Positions 52,227-61,270 of a stretch of 64,000 nucleotides of DNA are shown here, piece by piece (position 1 is the first letter of the stretch; each line of letters starts with the position of its first letter). A program made the position numbers and the translations under genes. The notes below the pieces were generated by a model. That model was given only the letters and a program-made list of their open reading frames with translations, had not been told where the DNA came from and made no database searches. This DNA comes from JAFGLZ01 sp964622545 (GTDB taxonomy: Bacteria > Planctomycetota > Phycisphaerae > UBA1845 > JAFGLZ01). The stretch is taken from contig CAZUQM010000004.1 in NCBI GenBank assembly GCA_964622545.1, positions 62,001-126,000 on the forward strand, in the 5' to 3' direction.

Positions 52227-53123
52227 CTAACGAATGAGCCCGCGCTGGCGCAAGTACGATAGCACGAGGTGATCGAATGCAACCTCCGTGCTGGCGAAGA
52301 GGTACGCGATGTCGCGACGGGTGCAATAATCCTTCAGCGTCTGGCAGTAGGCCTGGAGGTTCGCCTTGTAACGATTGATAAGTGGTCGAGAGATCGTCAC
52401 TTCCGCGACGTCGGCGTCCTCGATGTCGACCAGTCTGAGGTCGCCCTGGAGCCTGGGATCGATCTCCTCCGGCGCGAGCATCTGGAGCGCATAAACGTCC
52501 AAATCGCGCCTCACCAGGTACCGCATGCCCGCCTGGAAGCCGCCCTTCTCGAAAAAGTCGCTCAAGACGATCAACACGCCACGGGGCTTGTGCCGTATGG
52601 CGAACTGCCGGCAAGCGACGGCCATGTTGTTCGGACCACCGGGTCGCTGTTCGGTGAGAAAGTCGATGATCTGGTGCATGAGCCGCCGACCGCGGATGTT
52701 CGACAGGTCGCCGGACAGCCGATCGTTGAACGTGCTGACCGTGACGCGGTTGTAGTTGACCAGGCCGATGTAGGCCAGGGCAGCCGCGACCCGCTTGGCG
52801 TAGTAGGCCTTGTTCGGGTCGCCGAAGTCCATGCTCTTGCTCATGTCGAGCAGGACGTAGATGTGGAGGTCTTCCTCCTCGAGGAAGAGTTTGAGGAAGA
52901 GCCGATCGAGTCGGGCGTAGATGTTCCAGTCGAGGAAGCGGAGGTCGTCGCCGACCACGTAGTTGCGGTAGTCGGCGAACTCGACGGACTCGCCCTTGCG
53001 CTTGCTTTTGCGCTCGCCCTTCATCTTGCCGGCGAAGATCTTTCGCGAGACGAGGTCGAGCTGCTCGAGCCGATGCATGAAGGCCGGGTCCAGCAGGTCG
53101 CTCTTGGTCTTCGTTACTGCCAT
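52227..53123 (-). CDS. DUF58 domain protein
   Basis: A 298-residue cytoplasmic protein. The DUF58 signature SVEFADYRNYVVGDDLRFLDWNIYARLDRLFLKLFLEEED lies at about 47-85, followed by a VWA-like strand HIYVLLDMSKSMDFG with a DxSxS-type site (93-98). DUF58 proteins pair with MoxR ATPases in stress, aerotolerance and cell-envelope operons. The ATG follows GAGGAA. It lies 36 bases after moxR and 13 bases before the C25 peptidase gene. Confidence 0.9.
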   Translation of the reverse strand: MAVTKTKSDLLDPAFMHRLEQLDLVSRKIFAGKMKGERKSKRKGESVEFADYRNYVVGDDLRFLDWNIYARLDRLFLKLFLEEEDLHIYVLLDMSKSMDFGDPNKAYYAKRVAAALAYIGLVNYNRVTVSTFNDRLSGDLSNIRGRRLMHQIIDFLTEQRPGGPNNMAVACRQFAIRHKPRGVLIVLSDFFEKGGFQAGMRYLVRRDLDVYALQMLAPEEIDPRLQGDLRLVDIEDADVAEVTISRPLINRYKANLQAYCQTLKDYCTRRDIAYLFASTEVAFDHLVLSYLRQRGLIR

Positions 53124-53159
53124 GAACGAGGTTCCTCAAAAGGTTCCTGACGCCTCCTT

Positions 53160-54176
53160 CTACGCCGCCGCCTCGATCGTCGTTGGTGTCTTGGCCAGGA
53201 TCTCGGCCAGCACCTCATCCGGGTCGACGCCCTCGGCCTCTCCTTCGAAGTTGAGCAGAACGCGATGCCGCATGGCCGGGGCGAAGACGTTCTGCACGTC
53301 CTGGAACGCGGCGTTGAATCGCCCGTCGAGGAGGCTCTGGACCTTGGCGGCCAGCGTGATCGCCTGGGCGCCGCGCGGGCTGCTGCCCCATCGGACGTAC
53401 TGGTTGACCATGTCGGTGGCGAACTCGCCCTCGGGGTGCGTGGCCAGGCTGAGCCGGATGGCGTAGTCCTGGACGGGCGGGGCCATCACGACCCGCCGGA
53501 CGAGCTTCTGGGCGCCGATGATCTCCTCGCCGGCCATGACGCGCTCGACGGTCGGGTCCTTGCCGGCGGTCGTGCGGTTGAGCACCTCATGCAGTTGCTC
53601 GCGGCTGGCATAGCCGACGACCAGCTTGAAGAGGAAGCGGTCGACCTGGGCCTCGGGCAGCGGGTACGTGCCCTCCTGCTCGATGGGGTTCTGGGTGGCC
53701 ATCACGAAGAACGGCTCCTTGAGGGCGAAGCGTTGCCGGGCGACGCTGACGGCGTGCTCCTGCATGGCCTCGAGCAGGGCCGACTGGGTCTTCGGGGTGG
53801 CGCGGTTGATCTCGTCGGCGAGCACCATCTGCGCAAAGAGCGGCCCTTGCTGGAACTGAAACTCCCGCCGGCCGGTGGTGGGGTCCTCGAAGATGACGTT
53901 GGTGCCGATGATGTCGGCCGGCATGAGGTCGGGCGTGAACTGGATCCGCGAGAAGTCGAGCGAGAGCGTCTGGCTCAGGGTGCGGATGAGCAGGGTCTTG
54001 CCGAGACCGGGCACACCCTCGAGCAGGGCGTGACCGCCGACGAACAGGCAGGTCAGCACGCCGTCGATGATGTGCTCCTGTCCGACGATGACCTTGGCGA
54101 TCTCGTCGCGGACGCGGGTGTACTTGAAGCGGAACTCGTCGGTCGCCTGTTGGACCTTTGGGTCGATGTCGGGCAT
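53160..54176 (-). CDS. MoxR family AAA+ ATPase
   Basis: A 338-residue AAA+ chaperone-like ATPase. Walker A GVPGLGKT is at 54-61, Walker B VLADEINRA at 118-126, then the sensor region FVMATQNPIEQEGTYPLPEAQVDRF near 155-180. MoxR proteins act on VWA proteins encoded next to them, which here means the DUF58 and two VWA genes. The Shine-Dalgarno GGAGGA precedes the ATG. The spacing of 44 bases to the upstream VWA gene and 36 to DUF58 supports one operon. Confidence 0.94.
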   Translation of the reverse strand: MPDIDPKVQQATDEFRFKYTRVRDEIAKVIVGQEHIIDGVLTCLFVGGHALLEGVPGLGKTLLIRTLSQTLSLDFSRIQFTPDLMPADIIGTNVIFEDPTTGRREFQFQQGPLFAQMVLADEINRATPKTQSALLEAMQEHAVSVARQRFALKEPFFVMATQNPIEQEGTYPLPEAQVDRFLFKLVVGYASREQLHEVLNRTTAGKDPTVERVMAGEEIIGAQKLVRRVVMAPPVQDYAIRLSLATHPEGEFATDMVNQYVRWGSSPRGAQAITLAAKVQSLLDGRFNAAFQDVQNVFAPAMRHRVLLNFEGEAEGVDPDEVLAEILAKTPTTIEAAA

Positions 54177-54220
54177 CGTGTCCTCCGTTTCGTCCTCGGG
54201 CGAGGCCGGTGGGCCTCGCG

Positions 54221-57200
54221 CTACGCTTGGGTCTCGTCGTCCTTTTGCTCGTCGCGGGCGCGGCGCTTGGCGCGAAGCAGCCGCGACGTGGTCGATCCTT
54301 CCTCCTCGGCCTGACCGGGGGGCTTGCGACGTTTCTCCCTGATCGGCTCCTGCGTCTTGGCGCCGCCGACGACCTGGTCGAGGTCGCCGACGGGCTTATC
54401 GCCGACGTCGCCGAGGTCGAAGCGCGCCCCGGCGTCGGGCGTCGCCTCTTCGCTCACGTCGTGGCGCTCGGCCTCGGCGCGTTCGGCCAGCTCTTCGCGG
54501 ACGCGGTCGCGGACGCTCTTGAGATGCGAGACCGATTCGGCGGCGGCCTCCGAGGCCCGCAGACCGCGAAGCTCGGAATCGATCGAGCGGATCATGCCGG
54601 GGATCGTCCGCCAGCGGAAGGCCCAGCCCACGGCCTCGGCGATGAGGATCGCCAGCAGCCAGCCCCACCAGAACGGGTACCACCCGGCCGCACCGAGCAG
54701 CCAGAGCAGCACGGCGATCTCGATGCAGACGCTGATGGCCACCATGGAGGCCAACCGACGCGAGGCCACGTCCAGCAGCAGTAGCGGGATGACGATCCAC
54801 CCCACCAGCCACGGCCAGATCGGTCGCTTGCTGATGGACGGCCGCACGGGCCTCCGAAAGATGTTCGCCTGCTTGGGGTCGAGCGGCAGGACCTCGCCGC
54901 CGGTCTGCTCGGCGATCTGGCGGAGGAGGTCGGTCCGGGCGGTGAGCTCGCGGTATTCGGGCGAGTACGACACGCTGAGGCCGGTCTTGAGCATGCCGCG
55001 CTGACCGTCGGGCTTGCGGTAGGTGAGCATCGAGACGTAATGCCCGTCGGCGCTGACGGGGAAGGCTCCTTCGTAGCGGCCCGGGCCGGTCTGGTGCAGG
55101 CGAACCGTCTTGGTGGCTCCCCCGGGGGTGAGCACCTTGCCGGCGATGTCGAGGCCGTTGAGGAACGTGGCGTCCTTGTCGAGGCCTTCGACGACGATCT
55201 GTCCTTCGCGGCCTTCGAGCTGTGTCGAGACCTCGAACTCGGCGGACTGCCCCTGTCGCATGCACCATCGCAGGGCTTGGGCCCAGAGCTTGCCGAAGCT
55301 CTCCCACGAGGTCCACGCCGGCGACCAGCGCGGCCACCACCCGCTGGTGAAGGCGATGGTCTTGCCGAGCTCGCATTGGCGGATGGCCAGCAGGGGCTCC
55401 TCGCGGTCGGTGGTCATGAGCACGCGGCTGAATTCGTTGGCGGCCAGGCGGGGCGTGGTCAGGACGTGGCCTTCGAGCTGTGGCAGCTCGTCGTTGGTGA
55501 TGCCGGCGGTGATCTCGGGCATGTTGAGGCGGAGCCTGGGCTGGAAGGTCTCTTCGCGGATGAGGGCGCGGCGGACGATCTTGGCCTCCTTGACGAAGAT
55601 CTGCGGCAGCATGCGTGGGTTGTTGGCCTGGTAGAAGCGACCGCCGGTGGCCTTGGCGATGCGTCTCATCTCGGCCGGGAAGACGTGCGCCCCGAAGCCG
55701 ATGGTGACCGTGCTACACGTGATTCTGTTTCTAGCGAGCCTGCTAAGCAGCATCCCCTGAGGCGGTGAGGCGTCGCCGTCGCTGATGATGATCATGTGCT
55801 TCTGGGCCGCATCGCGGGCACCGATCAAGGCCTGGTATCCCATCTCCATGCCGGGCCCGAACTGCGGCATGTCGCCGATCATGGAGCTGATCTTCTGGAT
55901 GCGGTTGATGATGGCGCTCTTGTTGCGGGCGACCTGAAACTTGACCTCCCAGTTCGTGCCGCCGCCTCCGTAGGCGATCAGGCCGACGTAGTCGAGGCTG
56001 CTGATGGTCTTGACGGCGGCCACGGCGATCTGCTCGGCCCAGTAGTTGGCCCGGGGCATCTCGCAGGTATGCATGATGAGGACGAGGGCGCCGCGGGGGA
56101 TCTGCTTGCGGGCCTTGATGTCGAACCGGACGGGCATGACCTCCTCGACCGGCGAGCCGAGCCAGCCGCCGGCGCCGAAGCCGTCGTTGCCGCCGGTCAT
56201 GACAAGCCCGCCGCCCATGTCGCGGACGTACGAGGCGAGCTGCTGCTTCTGGTCCTCGGTGAACATGTCGGCCGGGACGTTGGCCAGGACGATGGCGTTG
56301 TAGTCGAGCATCTGGAGCACGTCTTCGGGGGCCTGGTTCATGGAGATCATGTCGACGTTGACGTGCTCGGCCTCGAGGGCCCGCAGCAGGGCCTGGTCCT
56401 CGTTGCGGTTCTTGCTGACCAGCAGGACGCGGCCCTCGCCGTGGACGAAGGTGAAGGCCCGGCCGACGTTGTTCTGGGCCACGGCGTCGTCGTTGGGGTC
56501 GTCGGGCTCGAACCGGGCCTCGAAGCGATGGGCGCCGGCGCTGTTCAGCGGCACCTCGTAGATCAGCGGGGTGATGCCGGCCCGGAGCGTGACGTCGGTC
56601 TCGTCGATGCGCGTGTCGTTGTGGTAGATGACCAGCTTACCCGGCGTGGGGTCGCGGCTGCGGAGCACCATGCGGAGGGCGACGCGGTCTTGCAGGTTGG
56701 CCTGGCTGGGCGCGTCGAGCCTGGCGAAGTAGACCTCGCGCTCGTGCTCGTACTCGAGCGGCACGACGTCGATGGTGATGCCGTTGGCGGCGGCCTCGAC
56801 CACCTCGCGGAGGACGTCGCCGGCGTTCTGGTTGCCGTCGCTGAGCAGCACGATCCGCTTGGCCATATCGCCGGGGAACGCGGCCATCGCCAGGCGGATG
56901 GCCTGGGCGATGTCGGTCCGGTCGGGCTCGATGGGCGGGGTGAGGCGGTCGATGAAGACCCCACGGATGGGGAACTGCTCGATGTTGCTCTTGCCGTCGA
57001 AGGCGACGACGCCGGTCTTGTCGTTTCGGGGCCGGACGGCCGGGTCGCGGAAGGCCTCGATGAACTGCTGCTGCCTCTGGAGGTACGAGGTCGGCACGCT
57101 GCGGGAGCGATCGAGCAGGAACATGACGGCCAGGTCGGTGTTGCGGCGGACGCGTTCGGCGCCGGCGATGGCCAGGATGATCGCGATCAGCAGTGCGGCG

Positions 57201-57334
57201 CGGAGGACCAGGGCCAGCGCGCGGCGGCCCGGCGGCAGCGCGTTCAGCGAGCGCAGCAGCAGCGGCAGGCCGATGACGACGGGTACGATCGCCAGCAGCC
57301 ACAGCCACTCCGGTCGCTCGAACGACAACGGCAT
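54221..57334 (-). CDS. Large membrane VWA/glutamine amidotransferase-like protein
   Basis: A 1037-residue protein. Two N-terminal spans (about 9-28 and 40-59) precede a VWA domain with MFLLDRSRSVPTS at 71-83. A class I glutamine amidotransferase-like region lies near 340-420 (LDYNAIVLANVPADMF, LASYVRDMGGGLVMTGGND), and a second VWA-like segment near 430-560 carries IIISDGDASPPQG. Further membrane spans lie near 845-920, followed by a charged coiled-coil tail ending in DEQKDDETQA. The layout matches the large planctomycete partner of MoxR. It is cotranscribed with moxR. Confidence 0.88.
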   Translation of the reverse strand: MPLSFERPEWLWLLAIVPVVIGLPLLLRSLNALPPGRRALALVLRAALLIAIILAIAGAERVRRNTDLAVMFLLDRSRSVPTSYLQRQQQFIEAFRDPAVRPRNDKTGVVAFDGKSNIEQFPIRGVFIDRLTPPIEPDRTDIAQAIRLAMAAFPGDMAKRIVLLSDGNQNAGDVLREVVEAAANGITIDVVPLEYEHEREVYFARLDAPSQANLQDRVALRMVLRSRDPTPGKLVIYHNDTRIDETDVTLRAGITPLIYEVPLNSAGAHRFEARFEPDDPNDDAVAQNNVGRAFTFVHGEGRVLLVSKNRNEDQALLRALEAEHVNVDMISMNQAPEDVLQMLDYNAIVLANVPADMFTEDQKQQLASYVRDMGGGLVMTGGNDGFGAGGWLGSPVEEVMPVRFDIKARKQIPRGALVLIMHTCEMPRANYWAEQIAVAAVKTISSLDYVGLIAYGGGGTNWEVKFQVARNKSAIINRIQKISSMIGDMPQFGPGMEMGYQALIGARDAAQKHMIIISDGDASPPQGMLLSRLARNRITCSTVTIGFGAHVFPAEMRRIAKATGGRFYQANNPRMLPQIFVKEAKIVRRALIREETFQPRLRLNMPEITAGITNDELPQLEGHVLTTPRLAANEFSRVLMTTDREEPLLAIRQCELGKTIAFTSGWWPRWSPAWTSWESFGKLWAQALRWCMRQGQSAEFEVSTQLEGREGQIVVEGLDKDATFLNGLDIAGKVLTPGGATKTVRLHQTGPGRYEGAFPVSADGHYVSMLTYRKPDGQRGMLKTGLSVSYSPEYRELTARTDLLRQIAEQTGGEVLPLDPKQANIFRRPVRPSISKRPIWPWLVGWIVIPLLLLDVASRRLASMVAISVCIEIAVLLWLLGAAGWYPFWWGWLLAILIAEAVGWAFRWRTIPGMIRSIDSELRGLRASEAAAESVSHLKSVRDRVREELAERAEAERHDVSEEATPDAGARFDLGDVGDKPVGDLDQVVGGAKTQEPIREKRRKPPGQAEEEGSTTSRLLRAKRRARDEQKDDETQA

Positions 57335-57392
57335 CAGCGCTGTGCCCTCGGTCGGCCTATCCGGGCTAGGTCCTCGCTCATGGTTCCGTCAC

Positions 57393-58334
57393 TCACATCG
57401 CCACGATCTGCACGCGGTTGTTGCCGGAGTCAACGACATAGATGCGTCCGTCGGATCCGGCGGCGCCCCAGGGCCGGTGCAGTTGCCCCGGCTTGCGTCC
57501 GACGGCGCCCCAGGTGCCCACCGACTGGCCCGACAGGTCGAACCATTGCAGTCGGTTGTTGCCGTACTCGCACACCAGCAGCGTTTCGTCGACCAGCAGA
57601 TCGATATCATAGGGGTAGTTCAGATCGCCCTGTCCCTCGCCGAAGCCGCCCACGGTGAAGAGCAGTTTGCCCTGGCGGTCGAAGACGCACAACCGGTGGT
57701 GACAGGCGTCGGCGACCCAGAGCCTTCCCTGCGGGTCGAAGACCAGGCCCGCCGGTCTGAGCAGGGCCGCCTCGCCGGAGTCCGGGCCGCCGAAGCTGGT
57801 GACGAACTCATACTCCGGCGTGAACTTGCTGATCCGGTCGTTGCCGCCGTATTCGCCCACGTAGATGAAGCCGTCGGCGTCGATGGCCACGTCGGTCGGC
57901 AGGAGGAACTGTCCGTCGCCTCGTCCCATGGAGCCAAACGAGGCGAGGCGGTTGCCGTCGGTGTCGAAGAGCATGACGCGGGAGTAGTGCGTATCGGCCA
58001 CGAACAGCCGGCCGTCGGGGCCGAACGTCAGCCCGCACGGCTTGCCGCTGGCGTATTCGGGCATAAACCACTCGAGCTGCCACTCGCCCTGGTCGTCGAA
58101 CCGTTGGATGCGGCCGGTCTTGTCGACGACGAAGACACGTCCGTCCGGATCGATGGCCACGGCGCGGGGATAGCTGAACTCGCCCTGACCGAGGCCGGTC
58201 TCGCCGAAGACGCCGAGGACCTCGCCCGGCTCGCCGTAGCGGTTGCAGCCGGACATCAGGGCGATCAGGACGGGCAGCAGGGCGGTCAGCAGCCAGAGGA
58301 GACGTCGGTTTTCGGGCGAATTCGTGTTCCCCAC
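57393..58334 (-). CDS. NHL-repeat lipoprotein
   Basis: A 313-residue protein. From a GTG at 58334 the leader NTNSPENRRLLWLLTALLP ends with the lipobox ALMSGC (C30), so the protein should be a lipoprotein. The mature part has at least six NHL repeats such as FSYPRAVAIDPDGRVFVVD, CGLTFGPDGRLFVAD, LPTDVAIDADGFIYVGE and HRPWGAAGSDGRIYVVD, forming a beta-propeller. The start is uncertain: an ATG at 58466 is in frame but leads through a dispersed palindrome (58331-58350) that overlaps the GTG. It lies 58 bases upstream of the VWA gene. Confidence 0.75.
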   Translation of the reverse strand: MGNTNSPENRRLLWLLTALLPVLIALMSGCNRYGEPGEVLGVFGETGLGQGEFSYPRAVAIDPDGRVFVVDKTGRIQRFDDQGEWQLEWFMPEYASGKPCGLTFGPDGRLFVADTHYSRVMLFDTDGNRLASFGSMGRGDGQFLLPTDVAIDADGFIYVGEYGGNDRISKFTPEYEFVTSFGGPDSGEAALLRPAGLVFDPQGRLWVADACHHRLCVFDRQGKLLFTVGGFGEGQGDLNYPYDIDLLVDETLLVCEYGNNRLQWFDLSGQSVGTWGAVGRKPGQLHRPWGAAGSDGRIYVVDSGNNRVQIVAM

Positions 58335-58584
58335 CTCTGAAGAGGTGGGCCACCCGTTTGTCCGTGGATTGCGCTGGAGCCACGGGCAGCTCGTTTGCCC
58401 GTGCTCGCTGGTCGTCTGCTCAAGGTCACTGGCGGACAAGCCGCCAGCGGCAGCCGTGTAACCCATCGAAACCGCGGCTCGGCGGGGGCCTCGCCCTCCC
58501 GGAAAAGCGGGTCGAAGCGGGGTTCGCCTCGTGGGGCAAGCGCCCGGGCGGGTACCGGGGAACGTCGTCGAGATTCGATTCACG
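58335..58584. repeat. Short palindromes between the ABC permease and NHL genes
   Basis: Contains CCACCTC and GAGGTGG around TTCA or TGAA at 58331-58350, GGGCAGCTCGTTTGCCC-type hairpin at about 58380-58402 and GGCGGACAAGCCGCC at about 58431-58446. They resemble the other dispersed repeats and may end or attenuate transcription between the two gene pairs. Confidence 0.5.
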
Positions 58585-60150
58585 TCAGTCATGGCCTCGC
58601 CATCGCCAGGCGGTCCAACCGAGGATCAGGCCCGGCAGCGGCGCACAGGCCAGTACCAGGCTGATCGTCACGAGCATCTGGTCCTCGAAGCGGTGGAACT
58701 TCTCCATCAGCACGAGCGACATCCATCCGAAACCGGGCGGTCGCACCAGCGACATCGCGGGCACCTCGGCCATGGTCAGGGCCATGGTCAGGAGCCCCGC
58801 CGAGGCCAGGATCGGCCAGTGCAGCCGCCAGCCCAGGATGCGCCCGGCGGTCCTGCGCGTCGCCCCGTCGGTGAGGGCCTGGTCGATGAGCTCGCGCGAG
58901 GTCGATCGTCGGACCAGCCAACCGGCCAGGCAGCCGACCCATGCCCACCGCGCCACCTCGGCCAGCGCCATGATCGGCCAGCCGTCGTAGACCCACTCGA
59001 TGCGACGGTAGGCCAGGATGTGCGCCTGACCGACCATGGCGGCCGGCAGGATGCCGAGGGCGATCGTCAGCACCGCCGCGGCGCGGCGCGCCAGCGCGAC
59101 CCGTCCGCGCCGCGAGCCCGCGTGCGTCAGCCACAGCCCGAGCCAGACGGACAGCACGCCGGCGCCCGCCGCGATGGCGAGTGTGTCGCCGATGGCCAGG
59201 TGATAGACCCGCCACAGCGTACGGAAGCTGTCGAGGGACTCCACCTGGCGCAGCAGCGACACGAGCGGCACCACGACGGCGATCACGGCCACCACGATCA
59301 GCGGCAGGTTTCGTCTTAGCCCTCTGGCACCGGCCTCGCCGGGCGGGGCCTGCTGTTGCGCGTCCTCGGCGCCCCAGCCCCGCAGGAGCAGTCCGACGAC
59401 GGCCAGGGCGACCGCCACGACGGTCAGGAGATAGAGCGCCGGAGCGACCACCTCGACGGCGTGCCGCGCCGATTCGGCGCGGGCCAGGAGCTCGGTCGCA
59501 TAGACCTGGACGGTGCAGGCGTGGGGCACGTTGTACTCGATCATGAAGAGGGCCCACAGCAGGACCGCGGCCAGGCCGAGGTGCCCCGACAAGACCGGAA
59601 GCACGGCGCGAAGGAAGGCCGTCCGCGGTGTGGCGTCCAGGACGGCCGCCTCGTAGACGGCGTGGCCGATGCGTCGCCATCCGCCGGCCAGGATCACCGT
59701 GGGGATCGGCCAGGCCCAGCACGACCAGATCCAGACCATGCGAAGGGGCCCTGCCCACGCGCCCATTGTCTTGGACCACCCAGGCTGGACGAGGGCGTCC
59801 CAACCGTAGGCGTAGACGTAGGGCGGCAGGAAGAGCGGCACGGCCAGGAGCAGTATGAGCCATGGGTCCCCTTCTCGCCCAACGATGCGGGCCGCAGCGG
59901 GTACGACCCAGACCGCGATGAGCATCGTGAGCGCGACCGAGGCGGCGGCCAGGCCTGCGGTTTTGCCGAGCAGTTGTGCCTGTCGCGACGAGAGCCACCA
60001 CCCTGCCGAGGGCGCCGGGCCGGTGACGACATCGAGCACGATCGCGCCGACCGGGACCAGGATCGCGCCGAGCCAGAGACCCGCGCCGCCCAACCACCAA
60101 CCCGCCCATCCCGCGGCCACGATGGGCCTTCTACCGTCCGCGCCGGTCAC
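58585..60150 (-). CDS. Iron-type ABC transporter permease (two fused halves)
   Basis: A 521-residue integral membrane protein with about 12 spans, organised as two permease halves as in AfuB/FbpB or ThiP. Each half holds an EAA-like loop that contacts the ATPase: EAAVLDATPRTAFLRAVLP near 170 and DQALTDGATRRTAGRILGW near 443. It starts at a GTG at 60150 overlapping the stop of the binding-protein gene (GTGA), so the two are coupled. No ATP-binding subunit is adjacent. Confidence 0.85.
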   Translation of the reverse strand: MTGADGRRPIVAAGWAGWWLGGAGLWLGAILVPVGAIVLDVVTGPAPSAGWWLSSRQAQLLGKTAGLAAASVALTMLIAVWVVPAAARIVGREGDPWLILLLAVPLFLPPYVYAYGWDALVQPGWSKTMGAWAGPLRMVWIWSCWAWPIPTVILAGGWRRIGHAVYEAAVLDATPRTAFLRAVLPVLSGHLGLAAVLLWALFMIEYNVPHACTVQVYATELLARAESARHAVEVVAPALYLLTVVAVALAVVGLLLRGWGAEDAQQQAPPGEAGARGLRRNLPLIVVAVIAVVVPLVSLLRQVESLDSFRTLWRVYHLAIGDTLAIAAGAGVLSVWLGLWLTHAGSRRGRVALARRAAAVLTIALGILPAAMVGQAHILAYRRIEWVYDGWPIMALAEVARWAWVGCLAGWLVRRSTSRELIDQALTDGATRRTAGRILGWRLHWPILASAGLLTMALTMAEVPAMSLVRPPGFGWMSLVLMEKFHRFEDQMLVTISLVLACAPLPGLILGWTAWRWRGHD

Positions 60151-61235
60151 CGCAACAGGATCTCTTGGGCCTGGGCGATCGCCTCCGGCATGGCGTGGCC
60201 GATCTTGGGGAGGGGAACGATGACCTTCGGCGGGGGCGTCATGCCGAGTTTCTCGCGAAGGACCGGCCGGACGGGGACGTTTCGCGAGTCGGAGTCCGCG
60301 AGCATGAACTCCACGTCAGCCGAGGCCAGGTAATCGACCACCTTCTTGGCGGCCTCCGGATGGCGGCAGCCCTTGATGATGCACACCGAGTTCGGGATCC
60401 ACAGGGTGCCCTGCCCCTCGGCCATCGACGGGTAGATCAGGTCGACGGGCATGCCCCTTTTCTGGGCGACCCAGACGTCGTCGGTATCGGTCATGCAGAG
60501 GTCGACCTCGCCGCGTCCGACCATGCGGACCGCGGAGGCGTTGCCGTCGGCGATGGTGACGTCGGCGGCGCGGAGCTTCTTGAGGAAGTCGACGGCCTTG
60601 TCCTGGCCCCACTGGACGAACATGCTCGCGACGTGTCCCCGCGTCGTGCCGAACTGCGGGTTGGCGATGGCCAGCCGCGAGGCCCACTTCGTGTCGGTCA
60701 GCTCGATCCAGCTCTTGGGGAGCTGGTCCTTTTTGAGCTGGTCGGTGTTGAAGGCGAGCACGCGGCCCCGCGCGCCGAAGCCGACCCAGAAATCGCGCGG
60801 GCATCGGTACGGCTTTGGGATATCCTCGGCCGTCGGCGGGCGGTAGGCCTCGAGCAGGCCTTTCTTGGTCAGTTGCACCGTGTTGAAGACCTCGCTGGAC
60901 CAGAAGACGTCGGCGCGAGGGTTGTCCTTTTCGGCCTCGATCTTGCGGACGAGGTTGGTGGTCTTGCCGGCCTCGGTGTCGAAGAGGACCCGGGCCTTGA
61001 TGCCGGTGCGTTTCTCGAACTCGGCGAAGACGTGGGCGGCAAACTGCTCGTCGGCGCTGCAATAGACGACGGGCTGGGGCCCTTCGGTGGGACCAGCGGT
61101 CTCCTTCGAGCAGGCGCCCAGGAGGATCAGACCGATCACCGGCACGACCGGGAGCCACGCACGTCGGGTCGGACCGATGAACCGTTGGACGGGTTGTGGT
61201 GAGAGAGTGACTCGGGTCGGGGCCCTCCTGGTCAT
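60147..61235 (-). CDS. Iron(III)-type ABC transporter substrate-binding lipoprotein
   Basis: A 362-residue protein with a lipoprotein leader: the lipobox LILLGAC places the acylated cysteine at C42. The mature part fits the AfuA/FbpA class of periplasmic binding proteins: VVYCSADEQFAAHVFAEFEKRTGIK near 56-80, WSSEVFNTVQLTKKGLLEAY near 115 and GRGEVDLCMTDTDDVWVAQ near 230. The ligand is probably ferric iron or a similar small anion-coordinated metal. The ATG at 61235 is preceded by AAAGG. The frame extends to 61517 without support. Confidence 0.85.
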   Translation of the reverse strand: MTRRAPTRVTLSPQPVQRFIGPTRRAWLPVVPVIGLILLGACSKETAGPTEGPQPVVYCSADEQFAAHVFAEFEKRTGIKARVLFDTEAGKTTNLVRKIEAEKDNPRADVFWSSEVFNTVQLTKKGLLEAYRPPTAEDIPKPYRCPRDFWVGFGARGRVLAFNTDQLKKDQLPKSWIELTDTKWASRLAIANPQFGTTRGHVASMFVQWGQDKAVDFLKKLRAADVTIADGNASAVRMVGRGEVDLCMTDTDDVWVAQKRGMPVDLIYPSMAEGQGTLWIPNSVCIIKGCRHPEAAKKVVDYLASADVEFMLADSDSRNVPVRPVLREKLGMTPPPKVIVPLPKIGHAMPEAIAQAQEILLR

Positions 61236-61270
61236 GATGCCGCCTTTCTGTTGCATGCCGTTCGGAGTCG

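Noticed and set aside
55796..57658. 620-codon plus-strand frame opposite the large VWA gene
   Set aside because: Antisense shadow with strong Asp/Val/Gly/Leu bias and no domain; the minus-strand gene has clear VWA and amidotransferase-like motifs.
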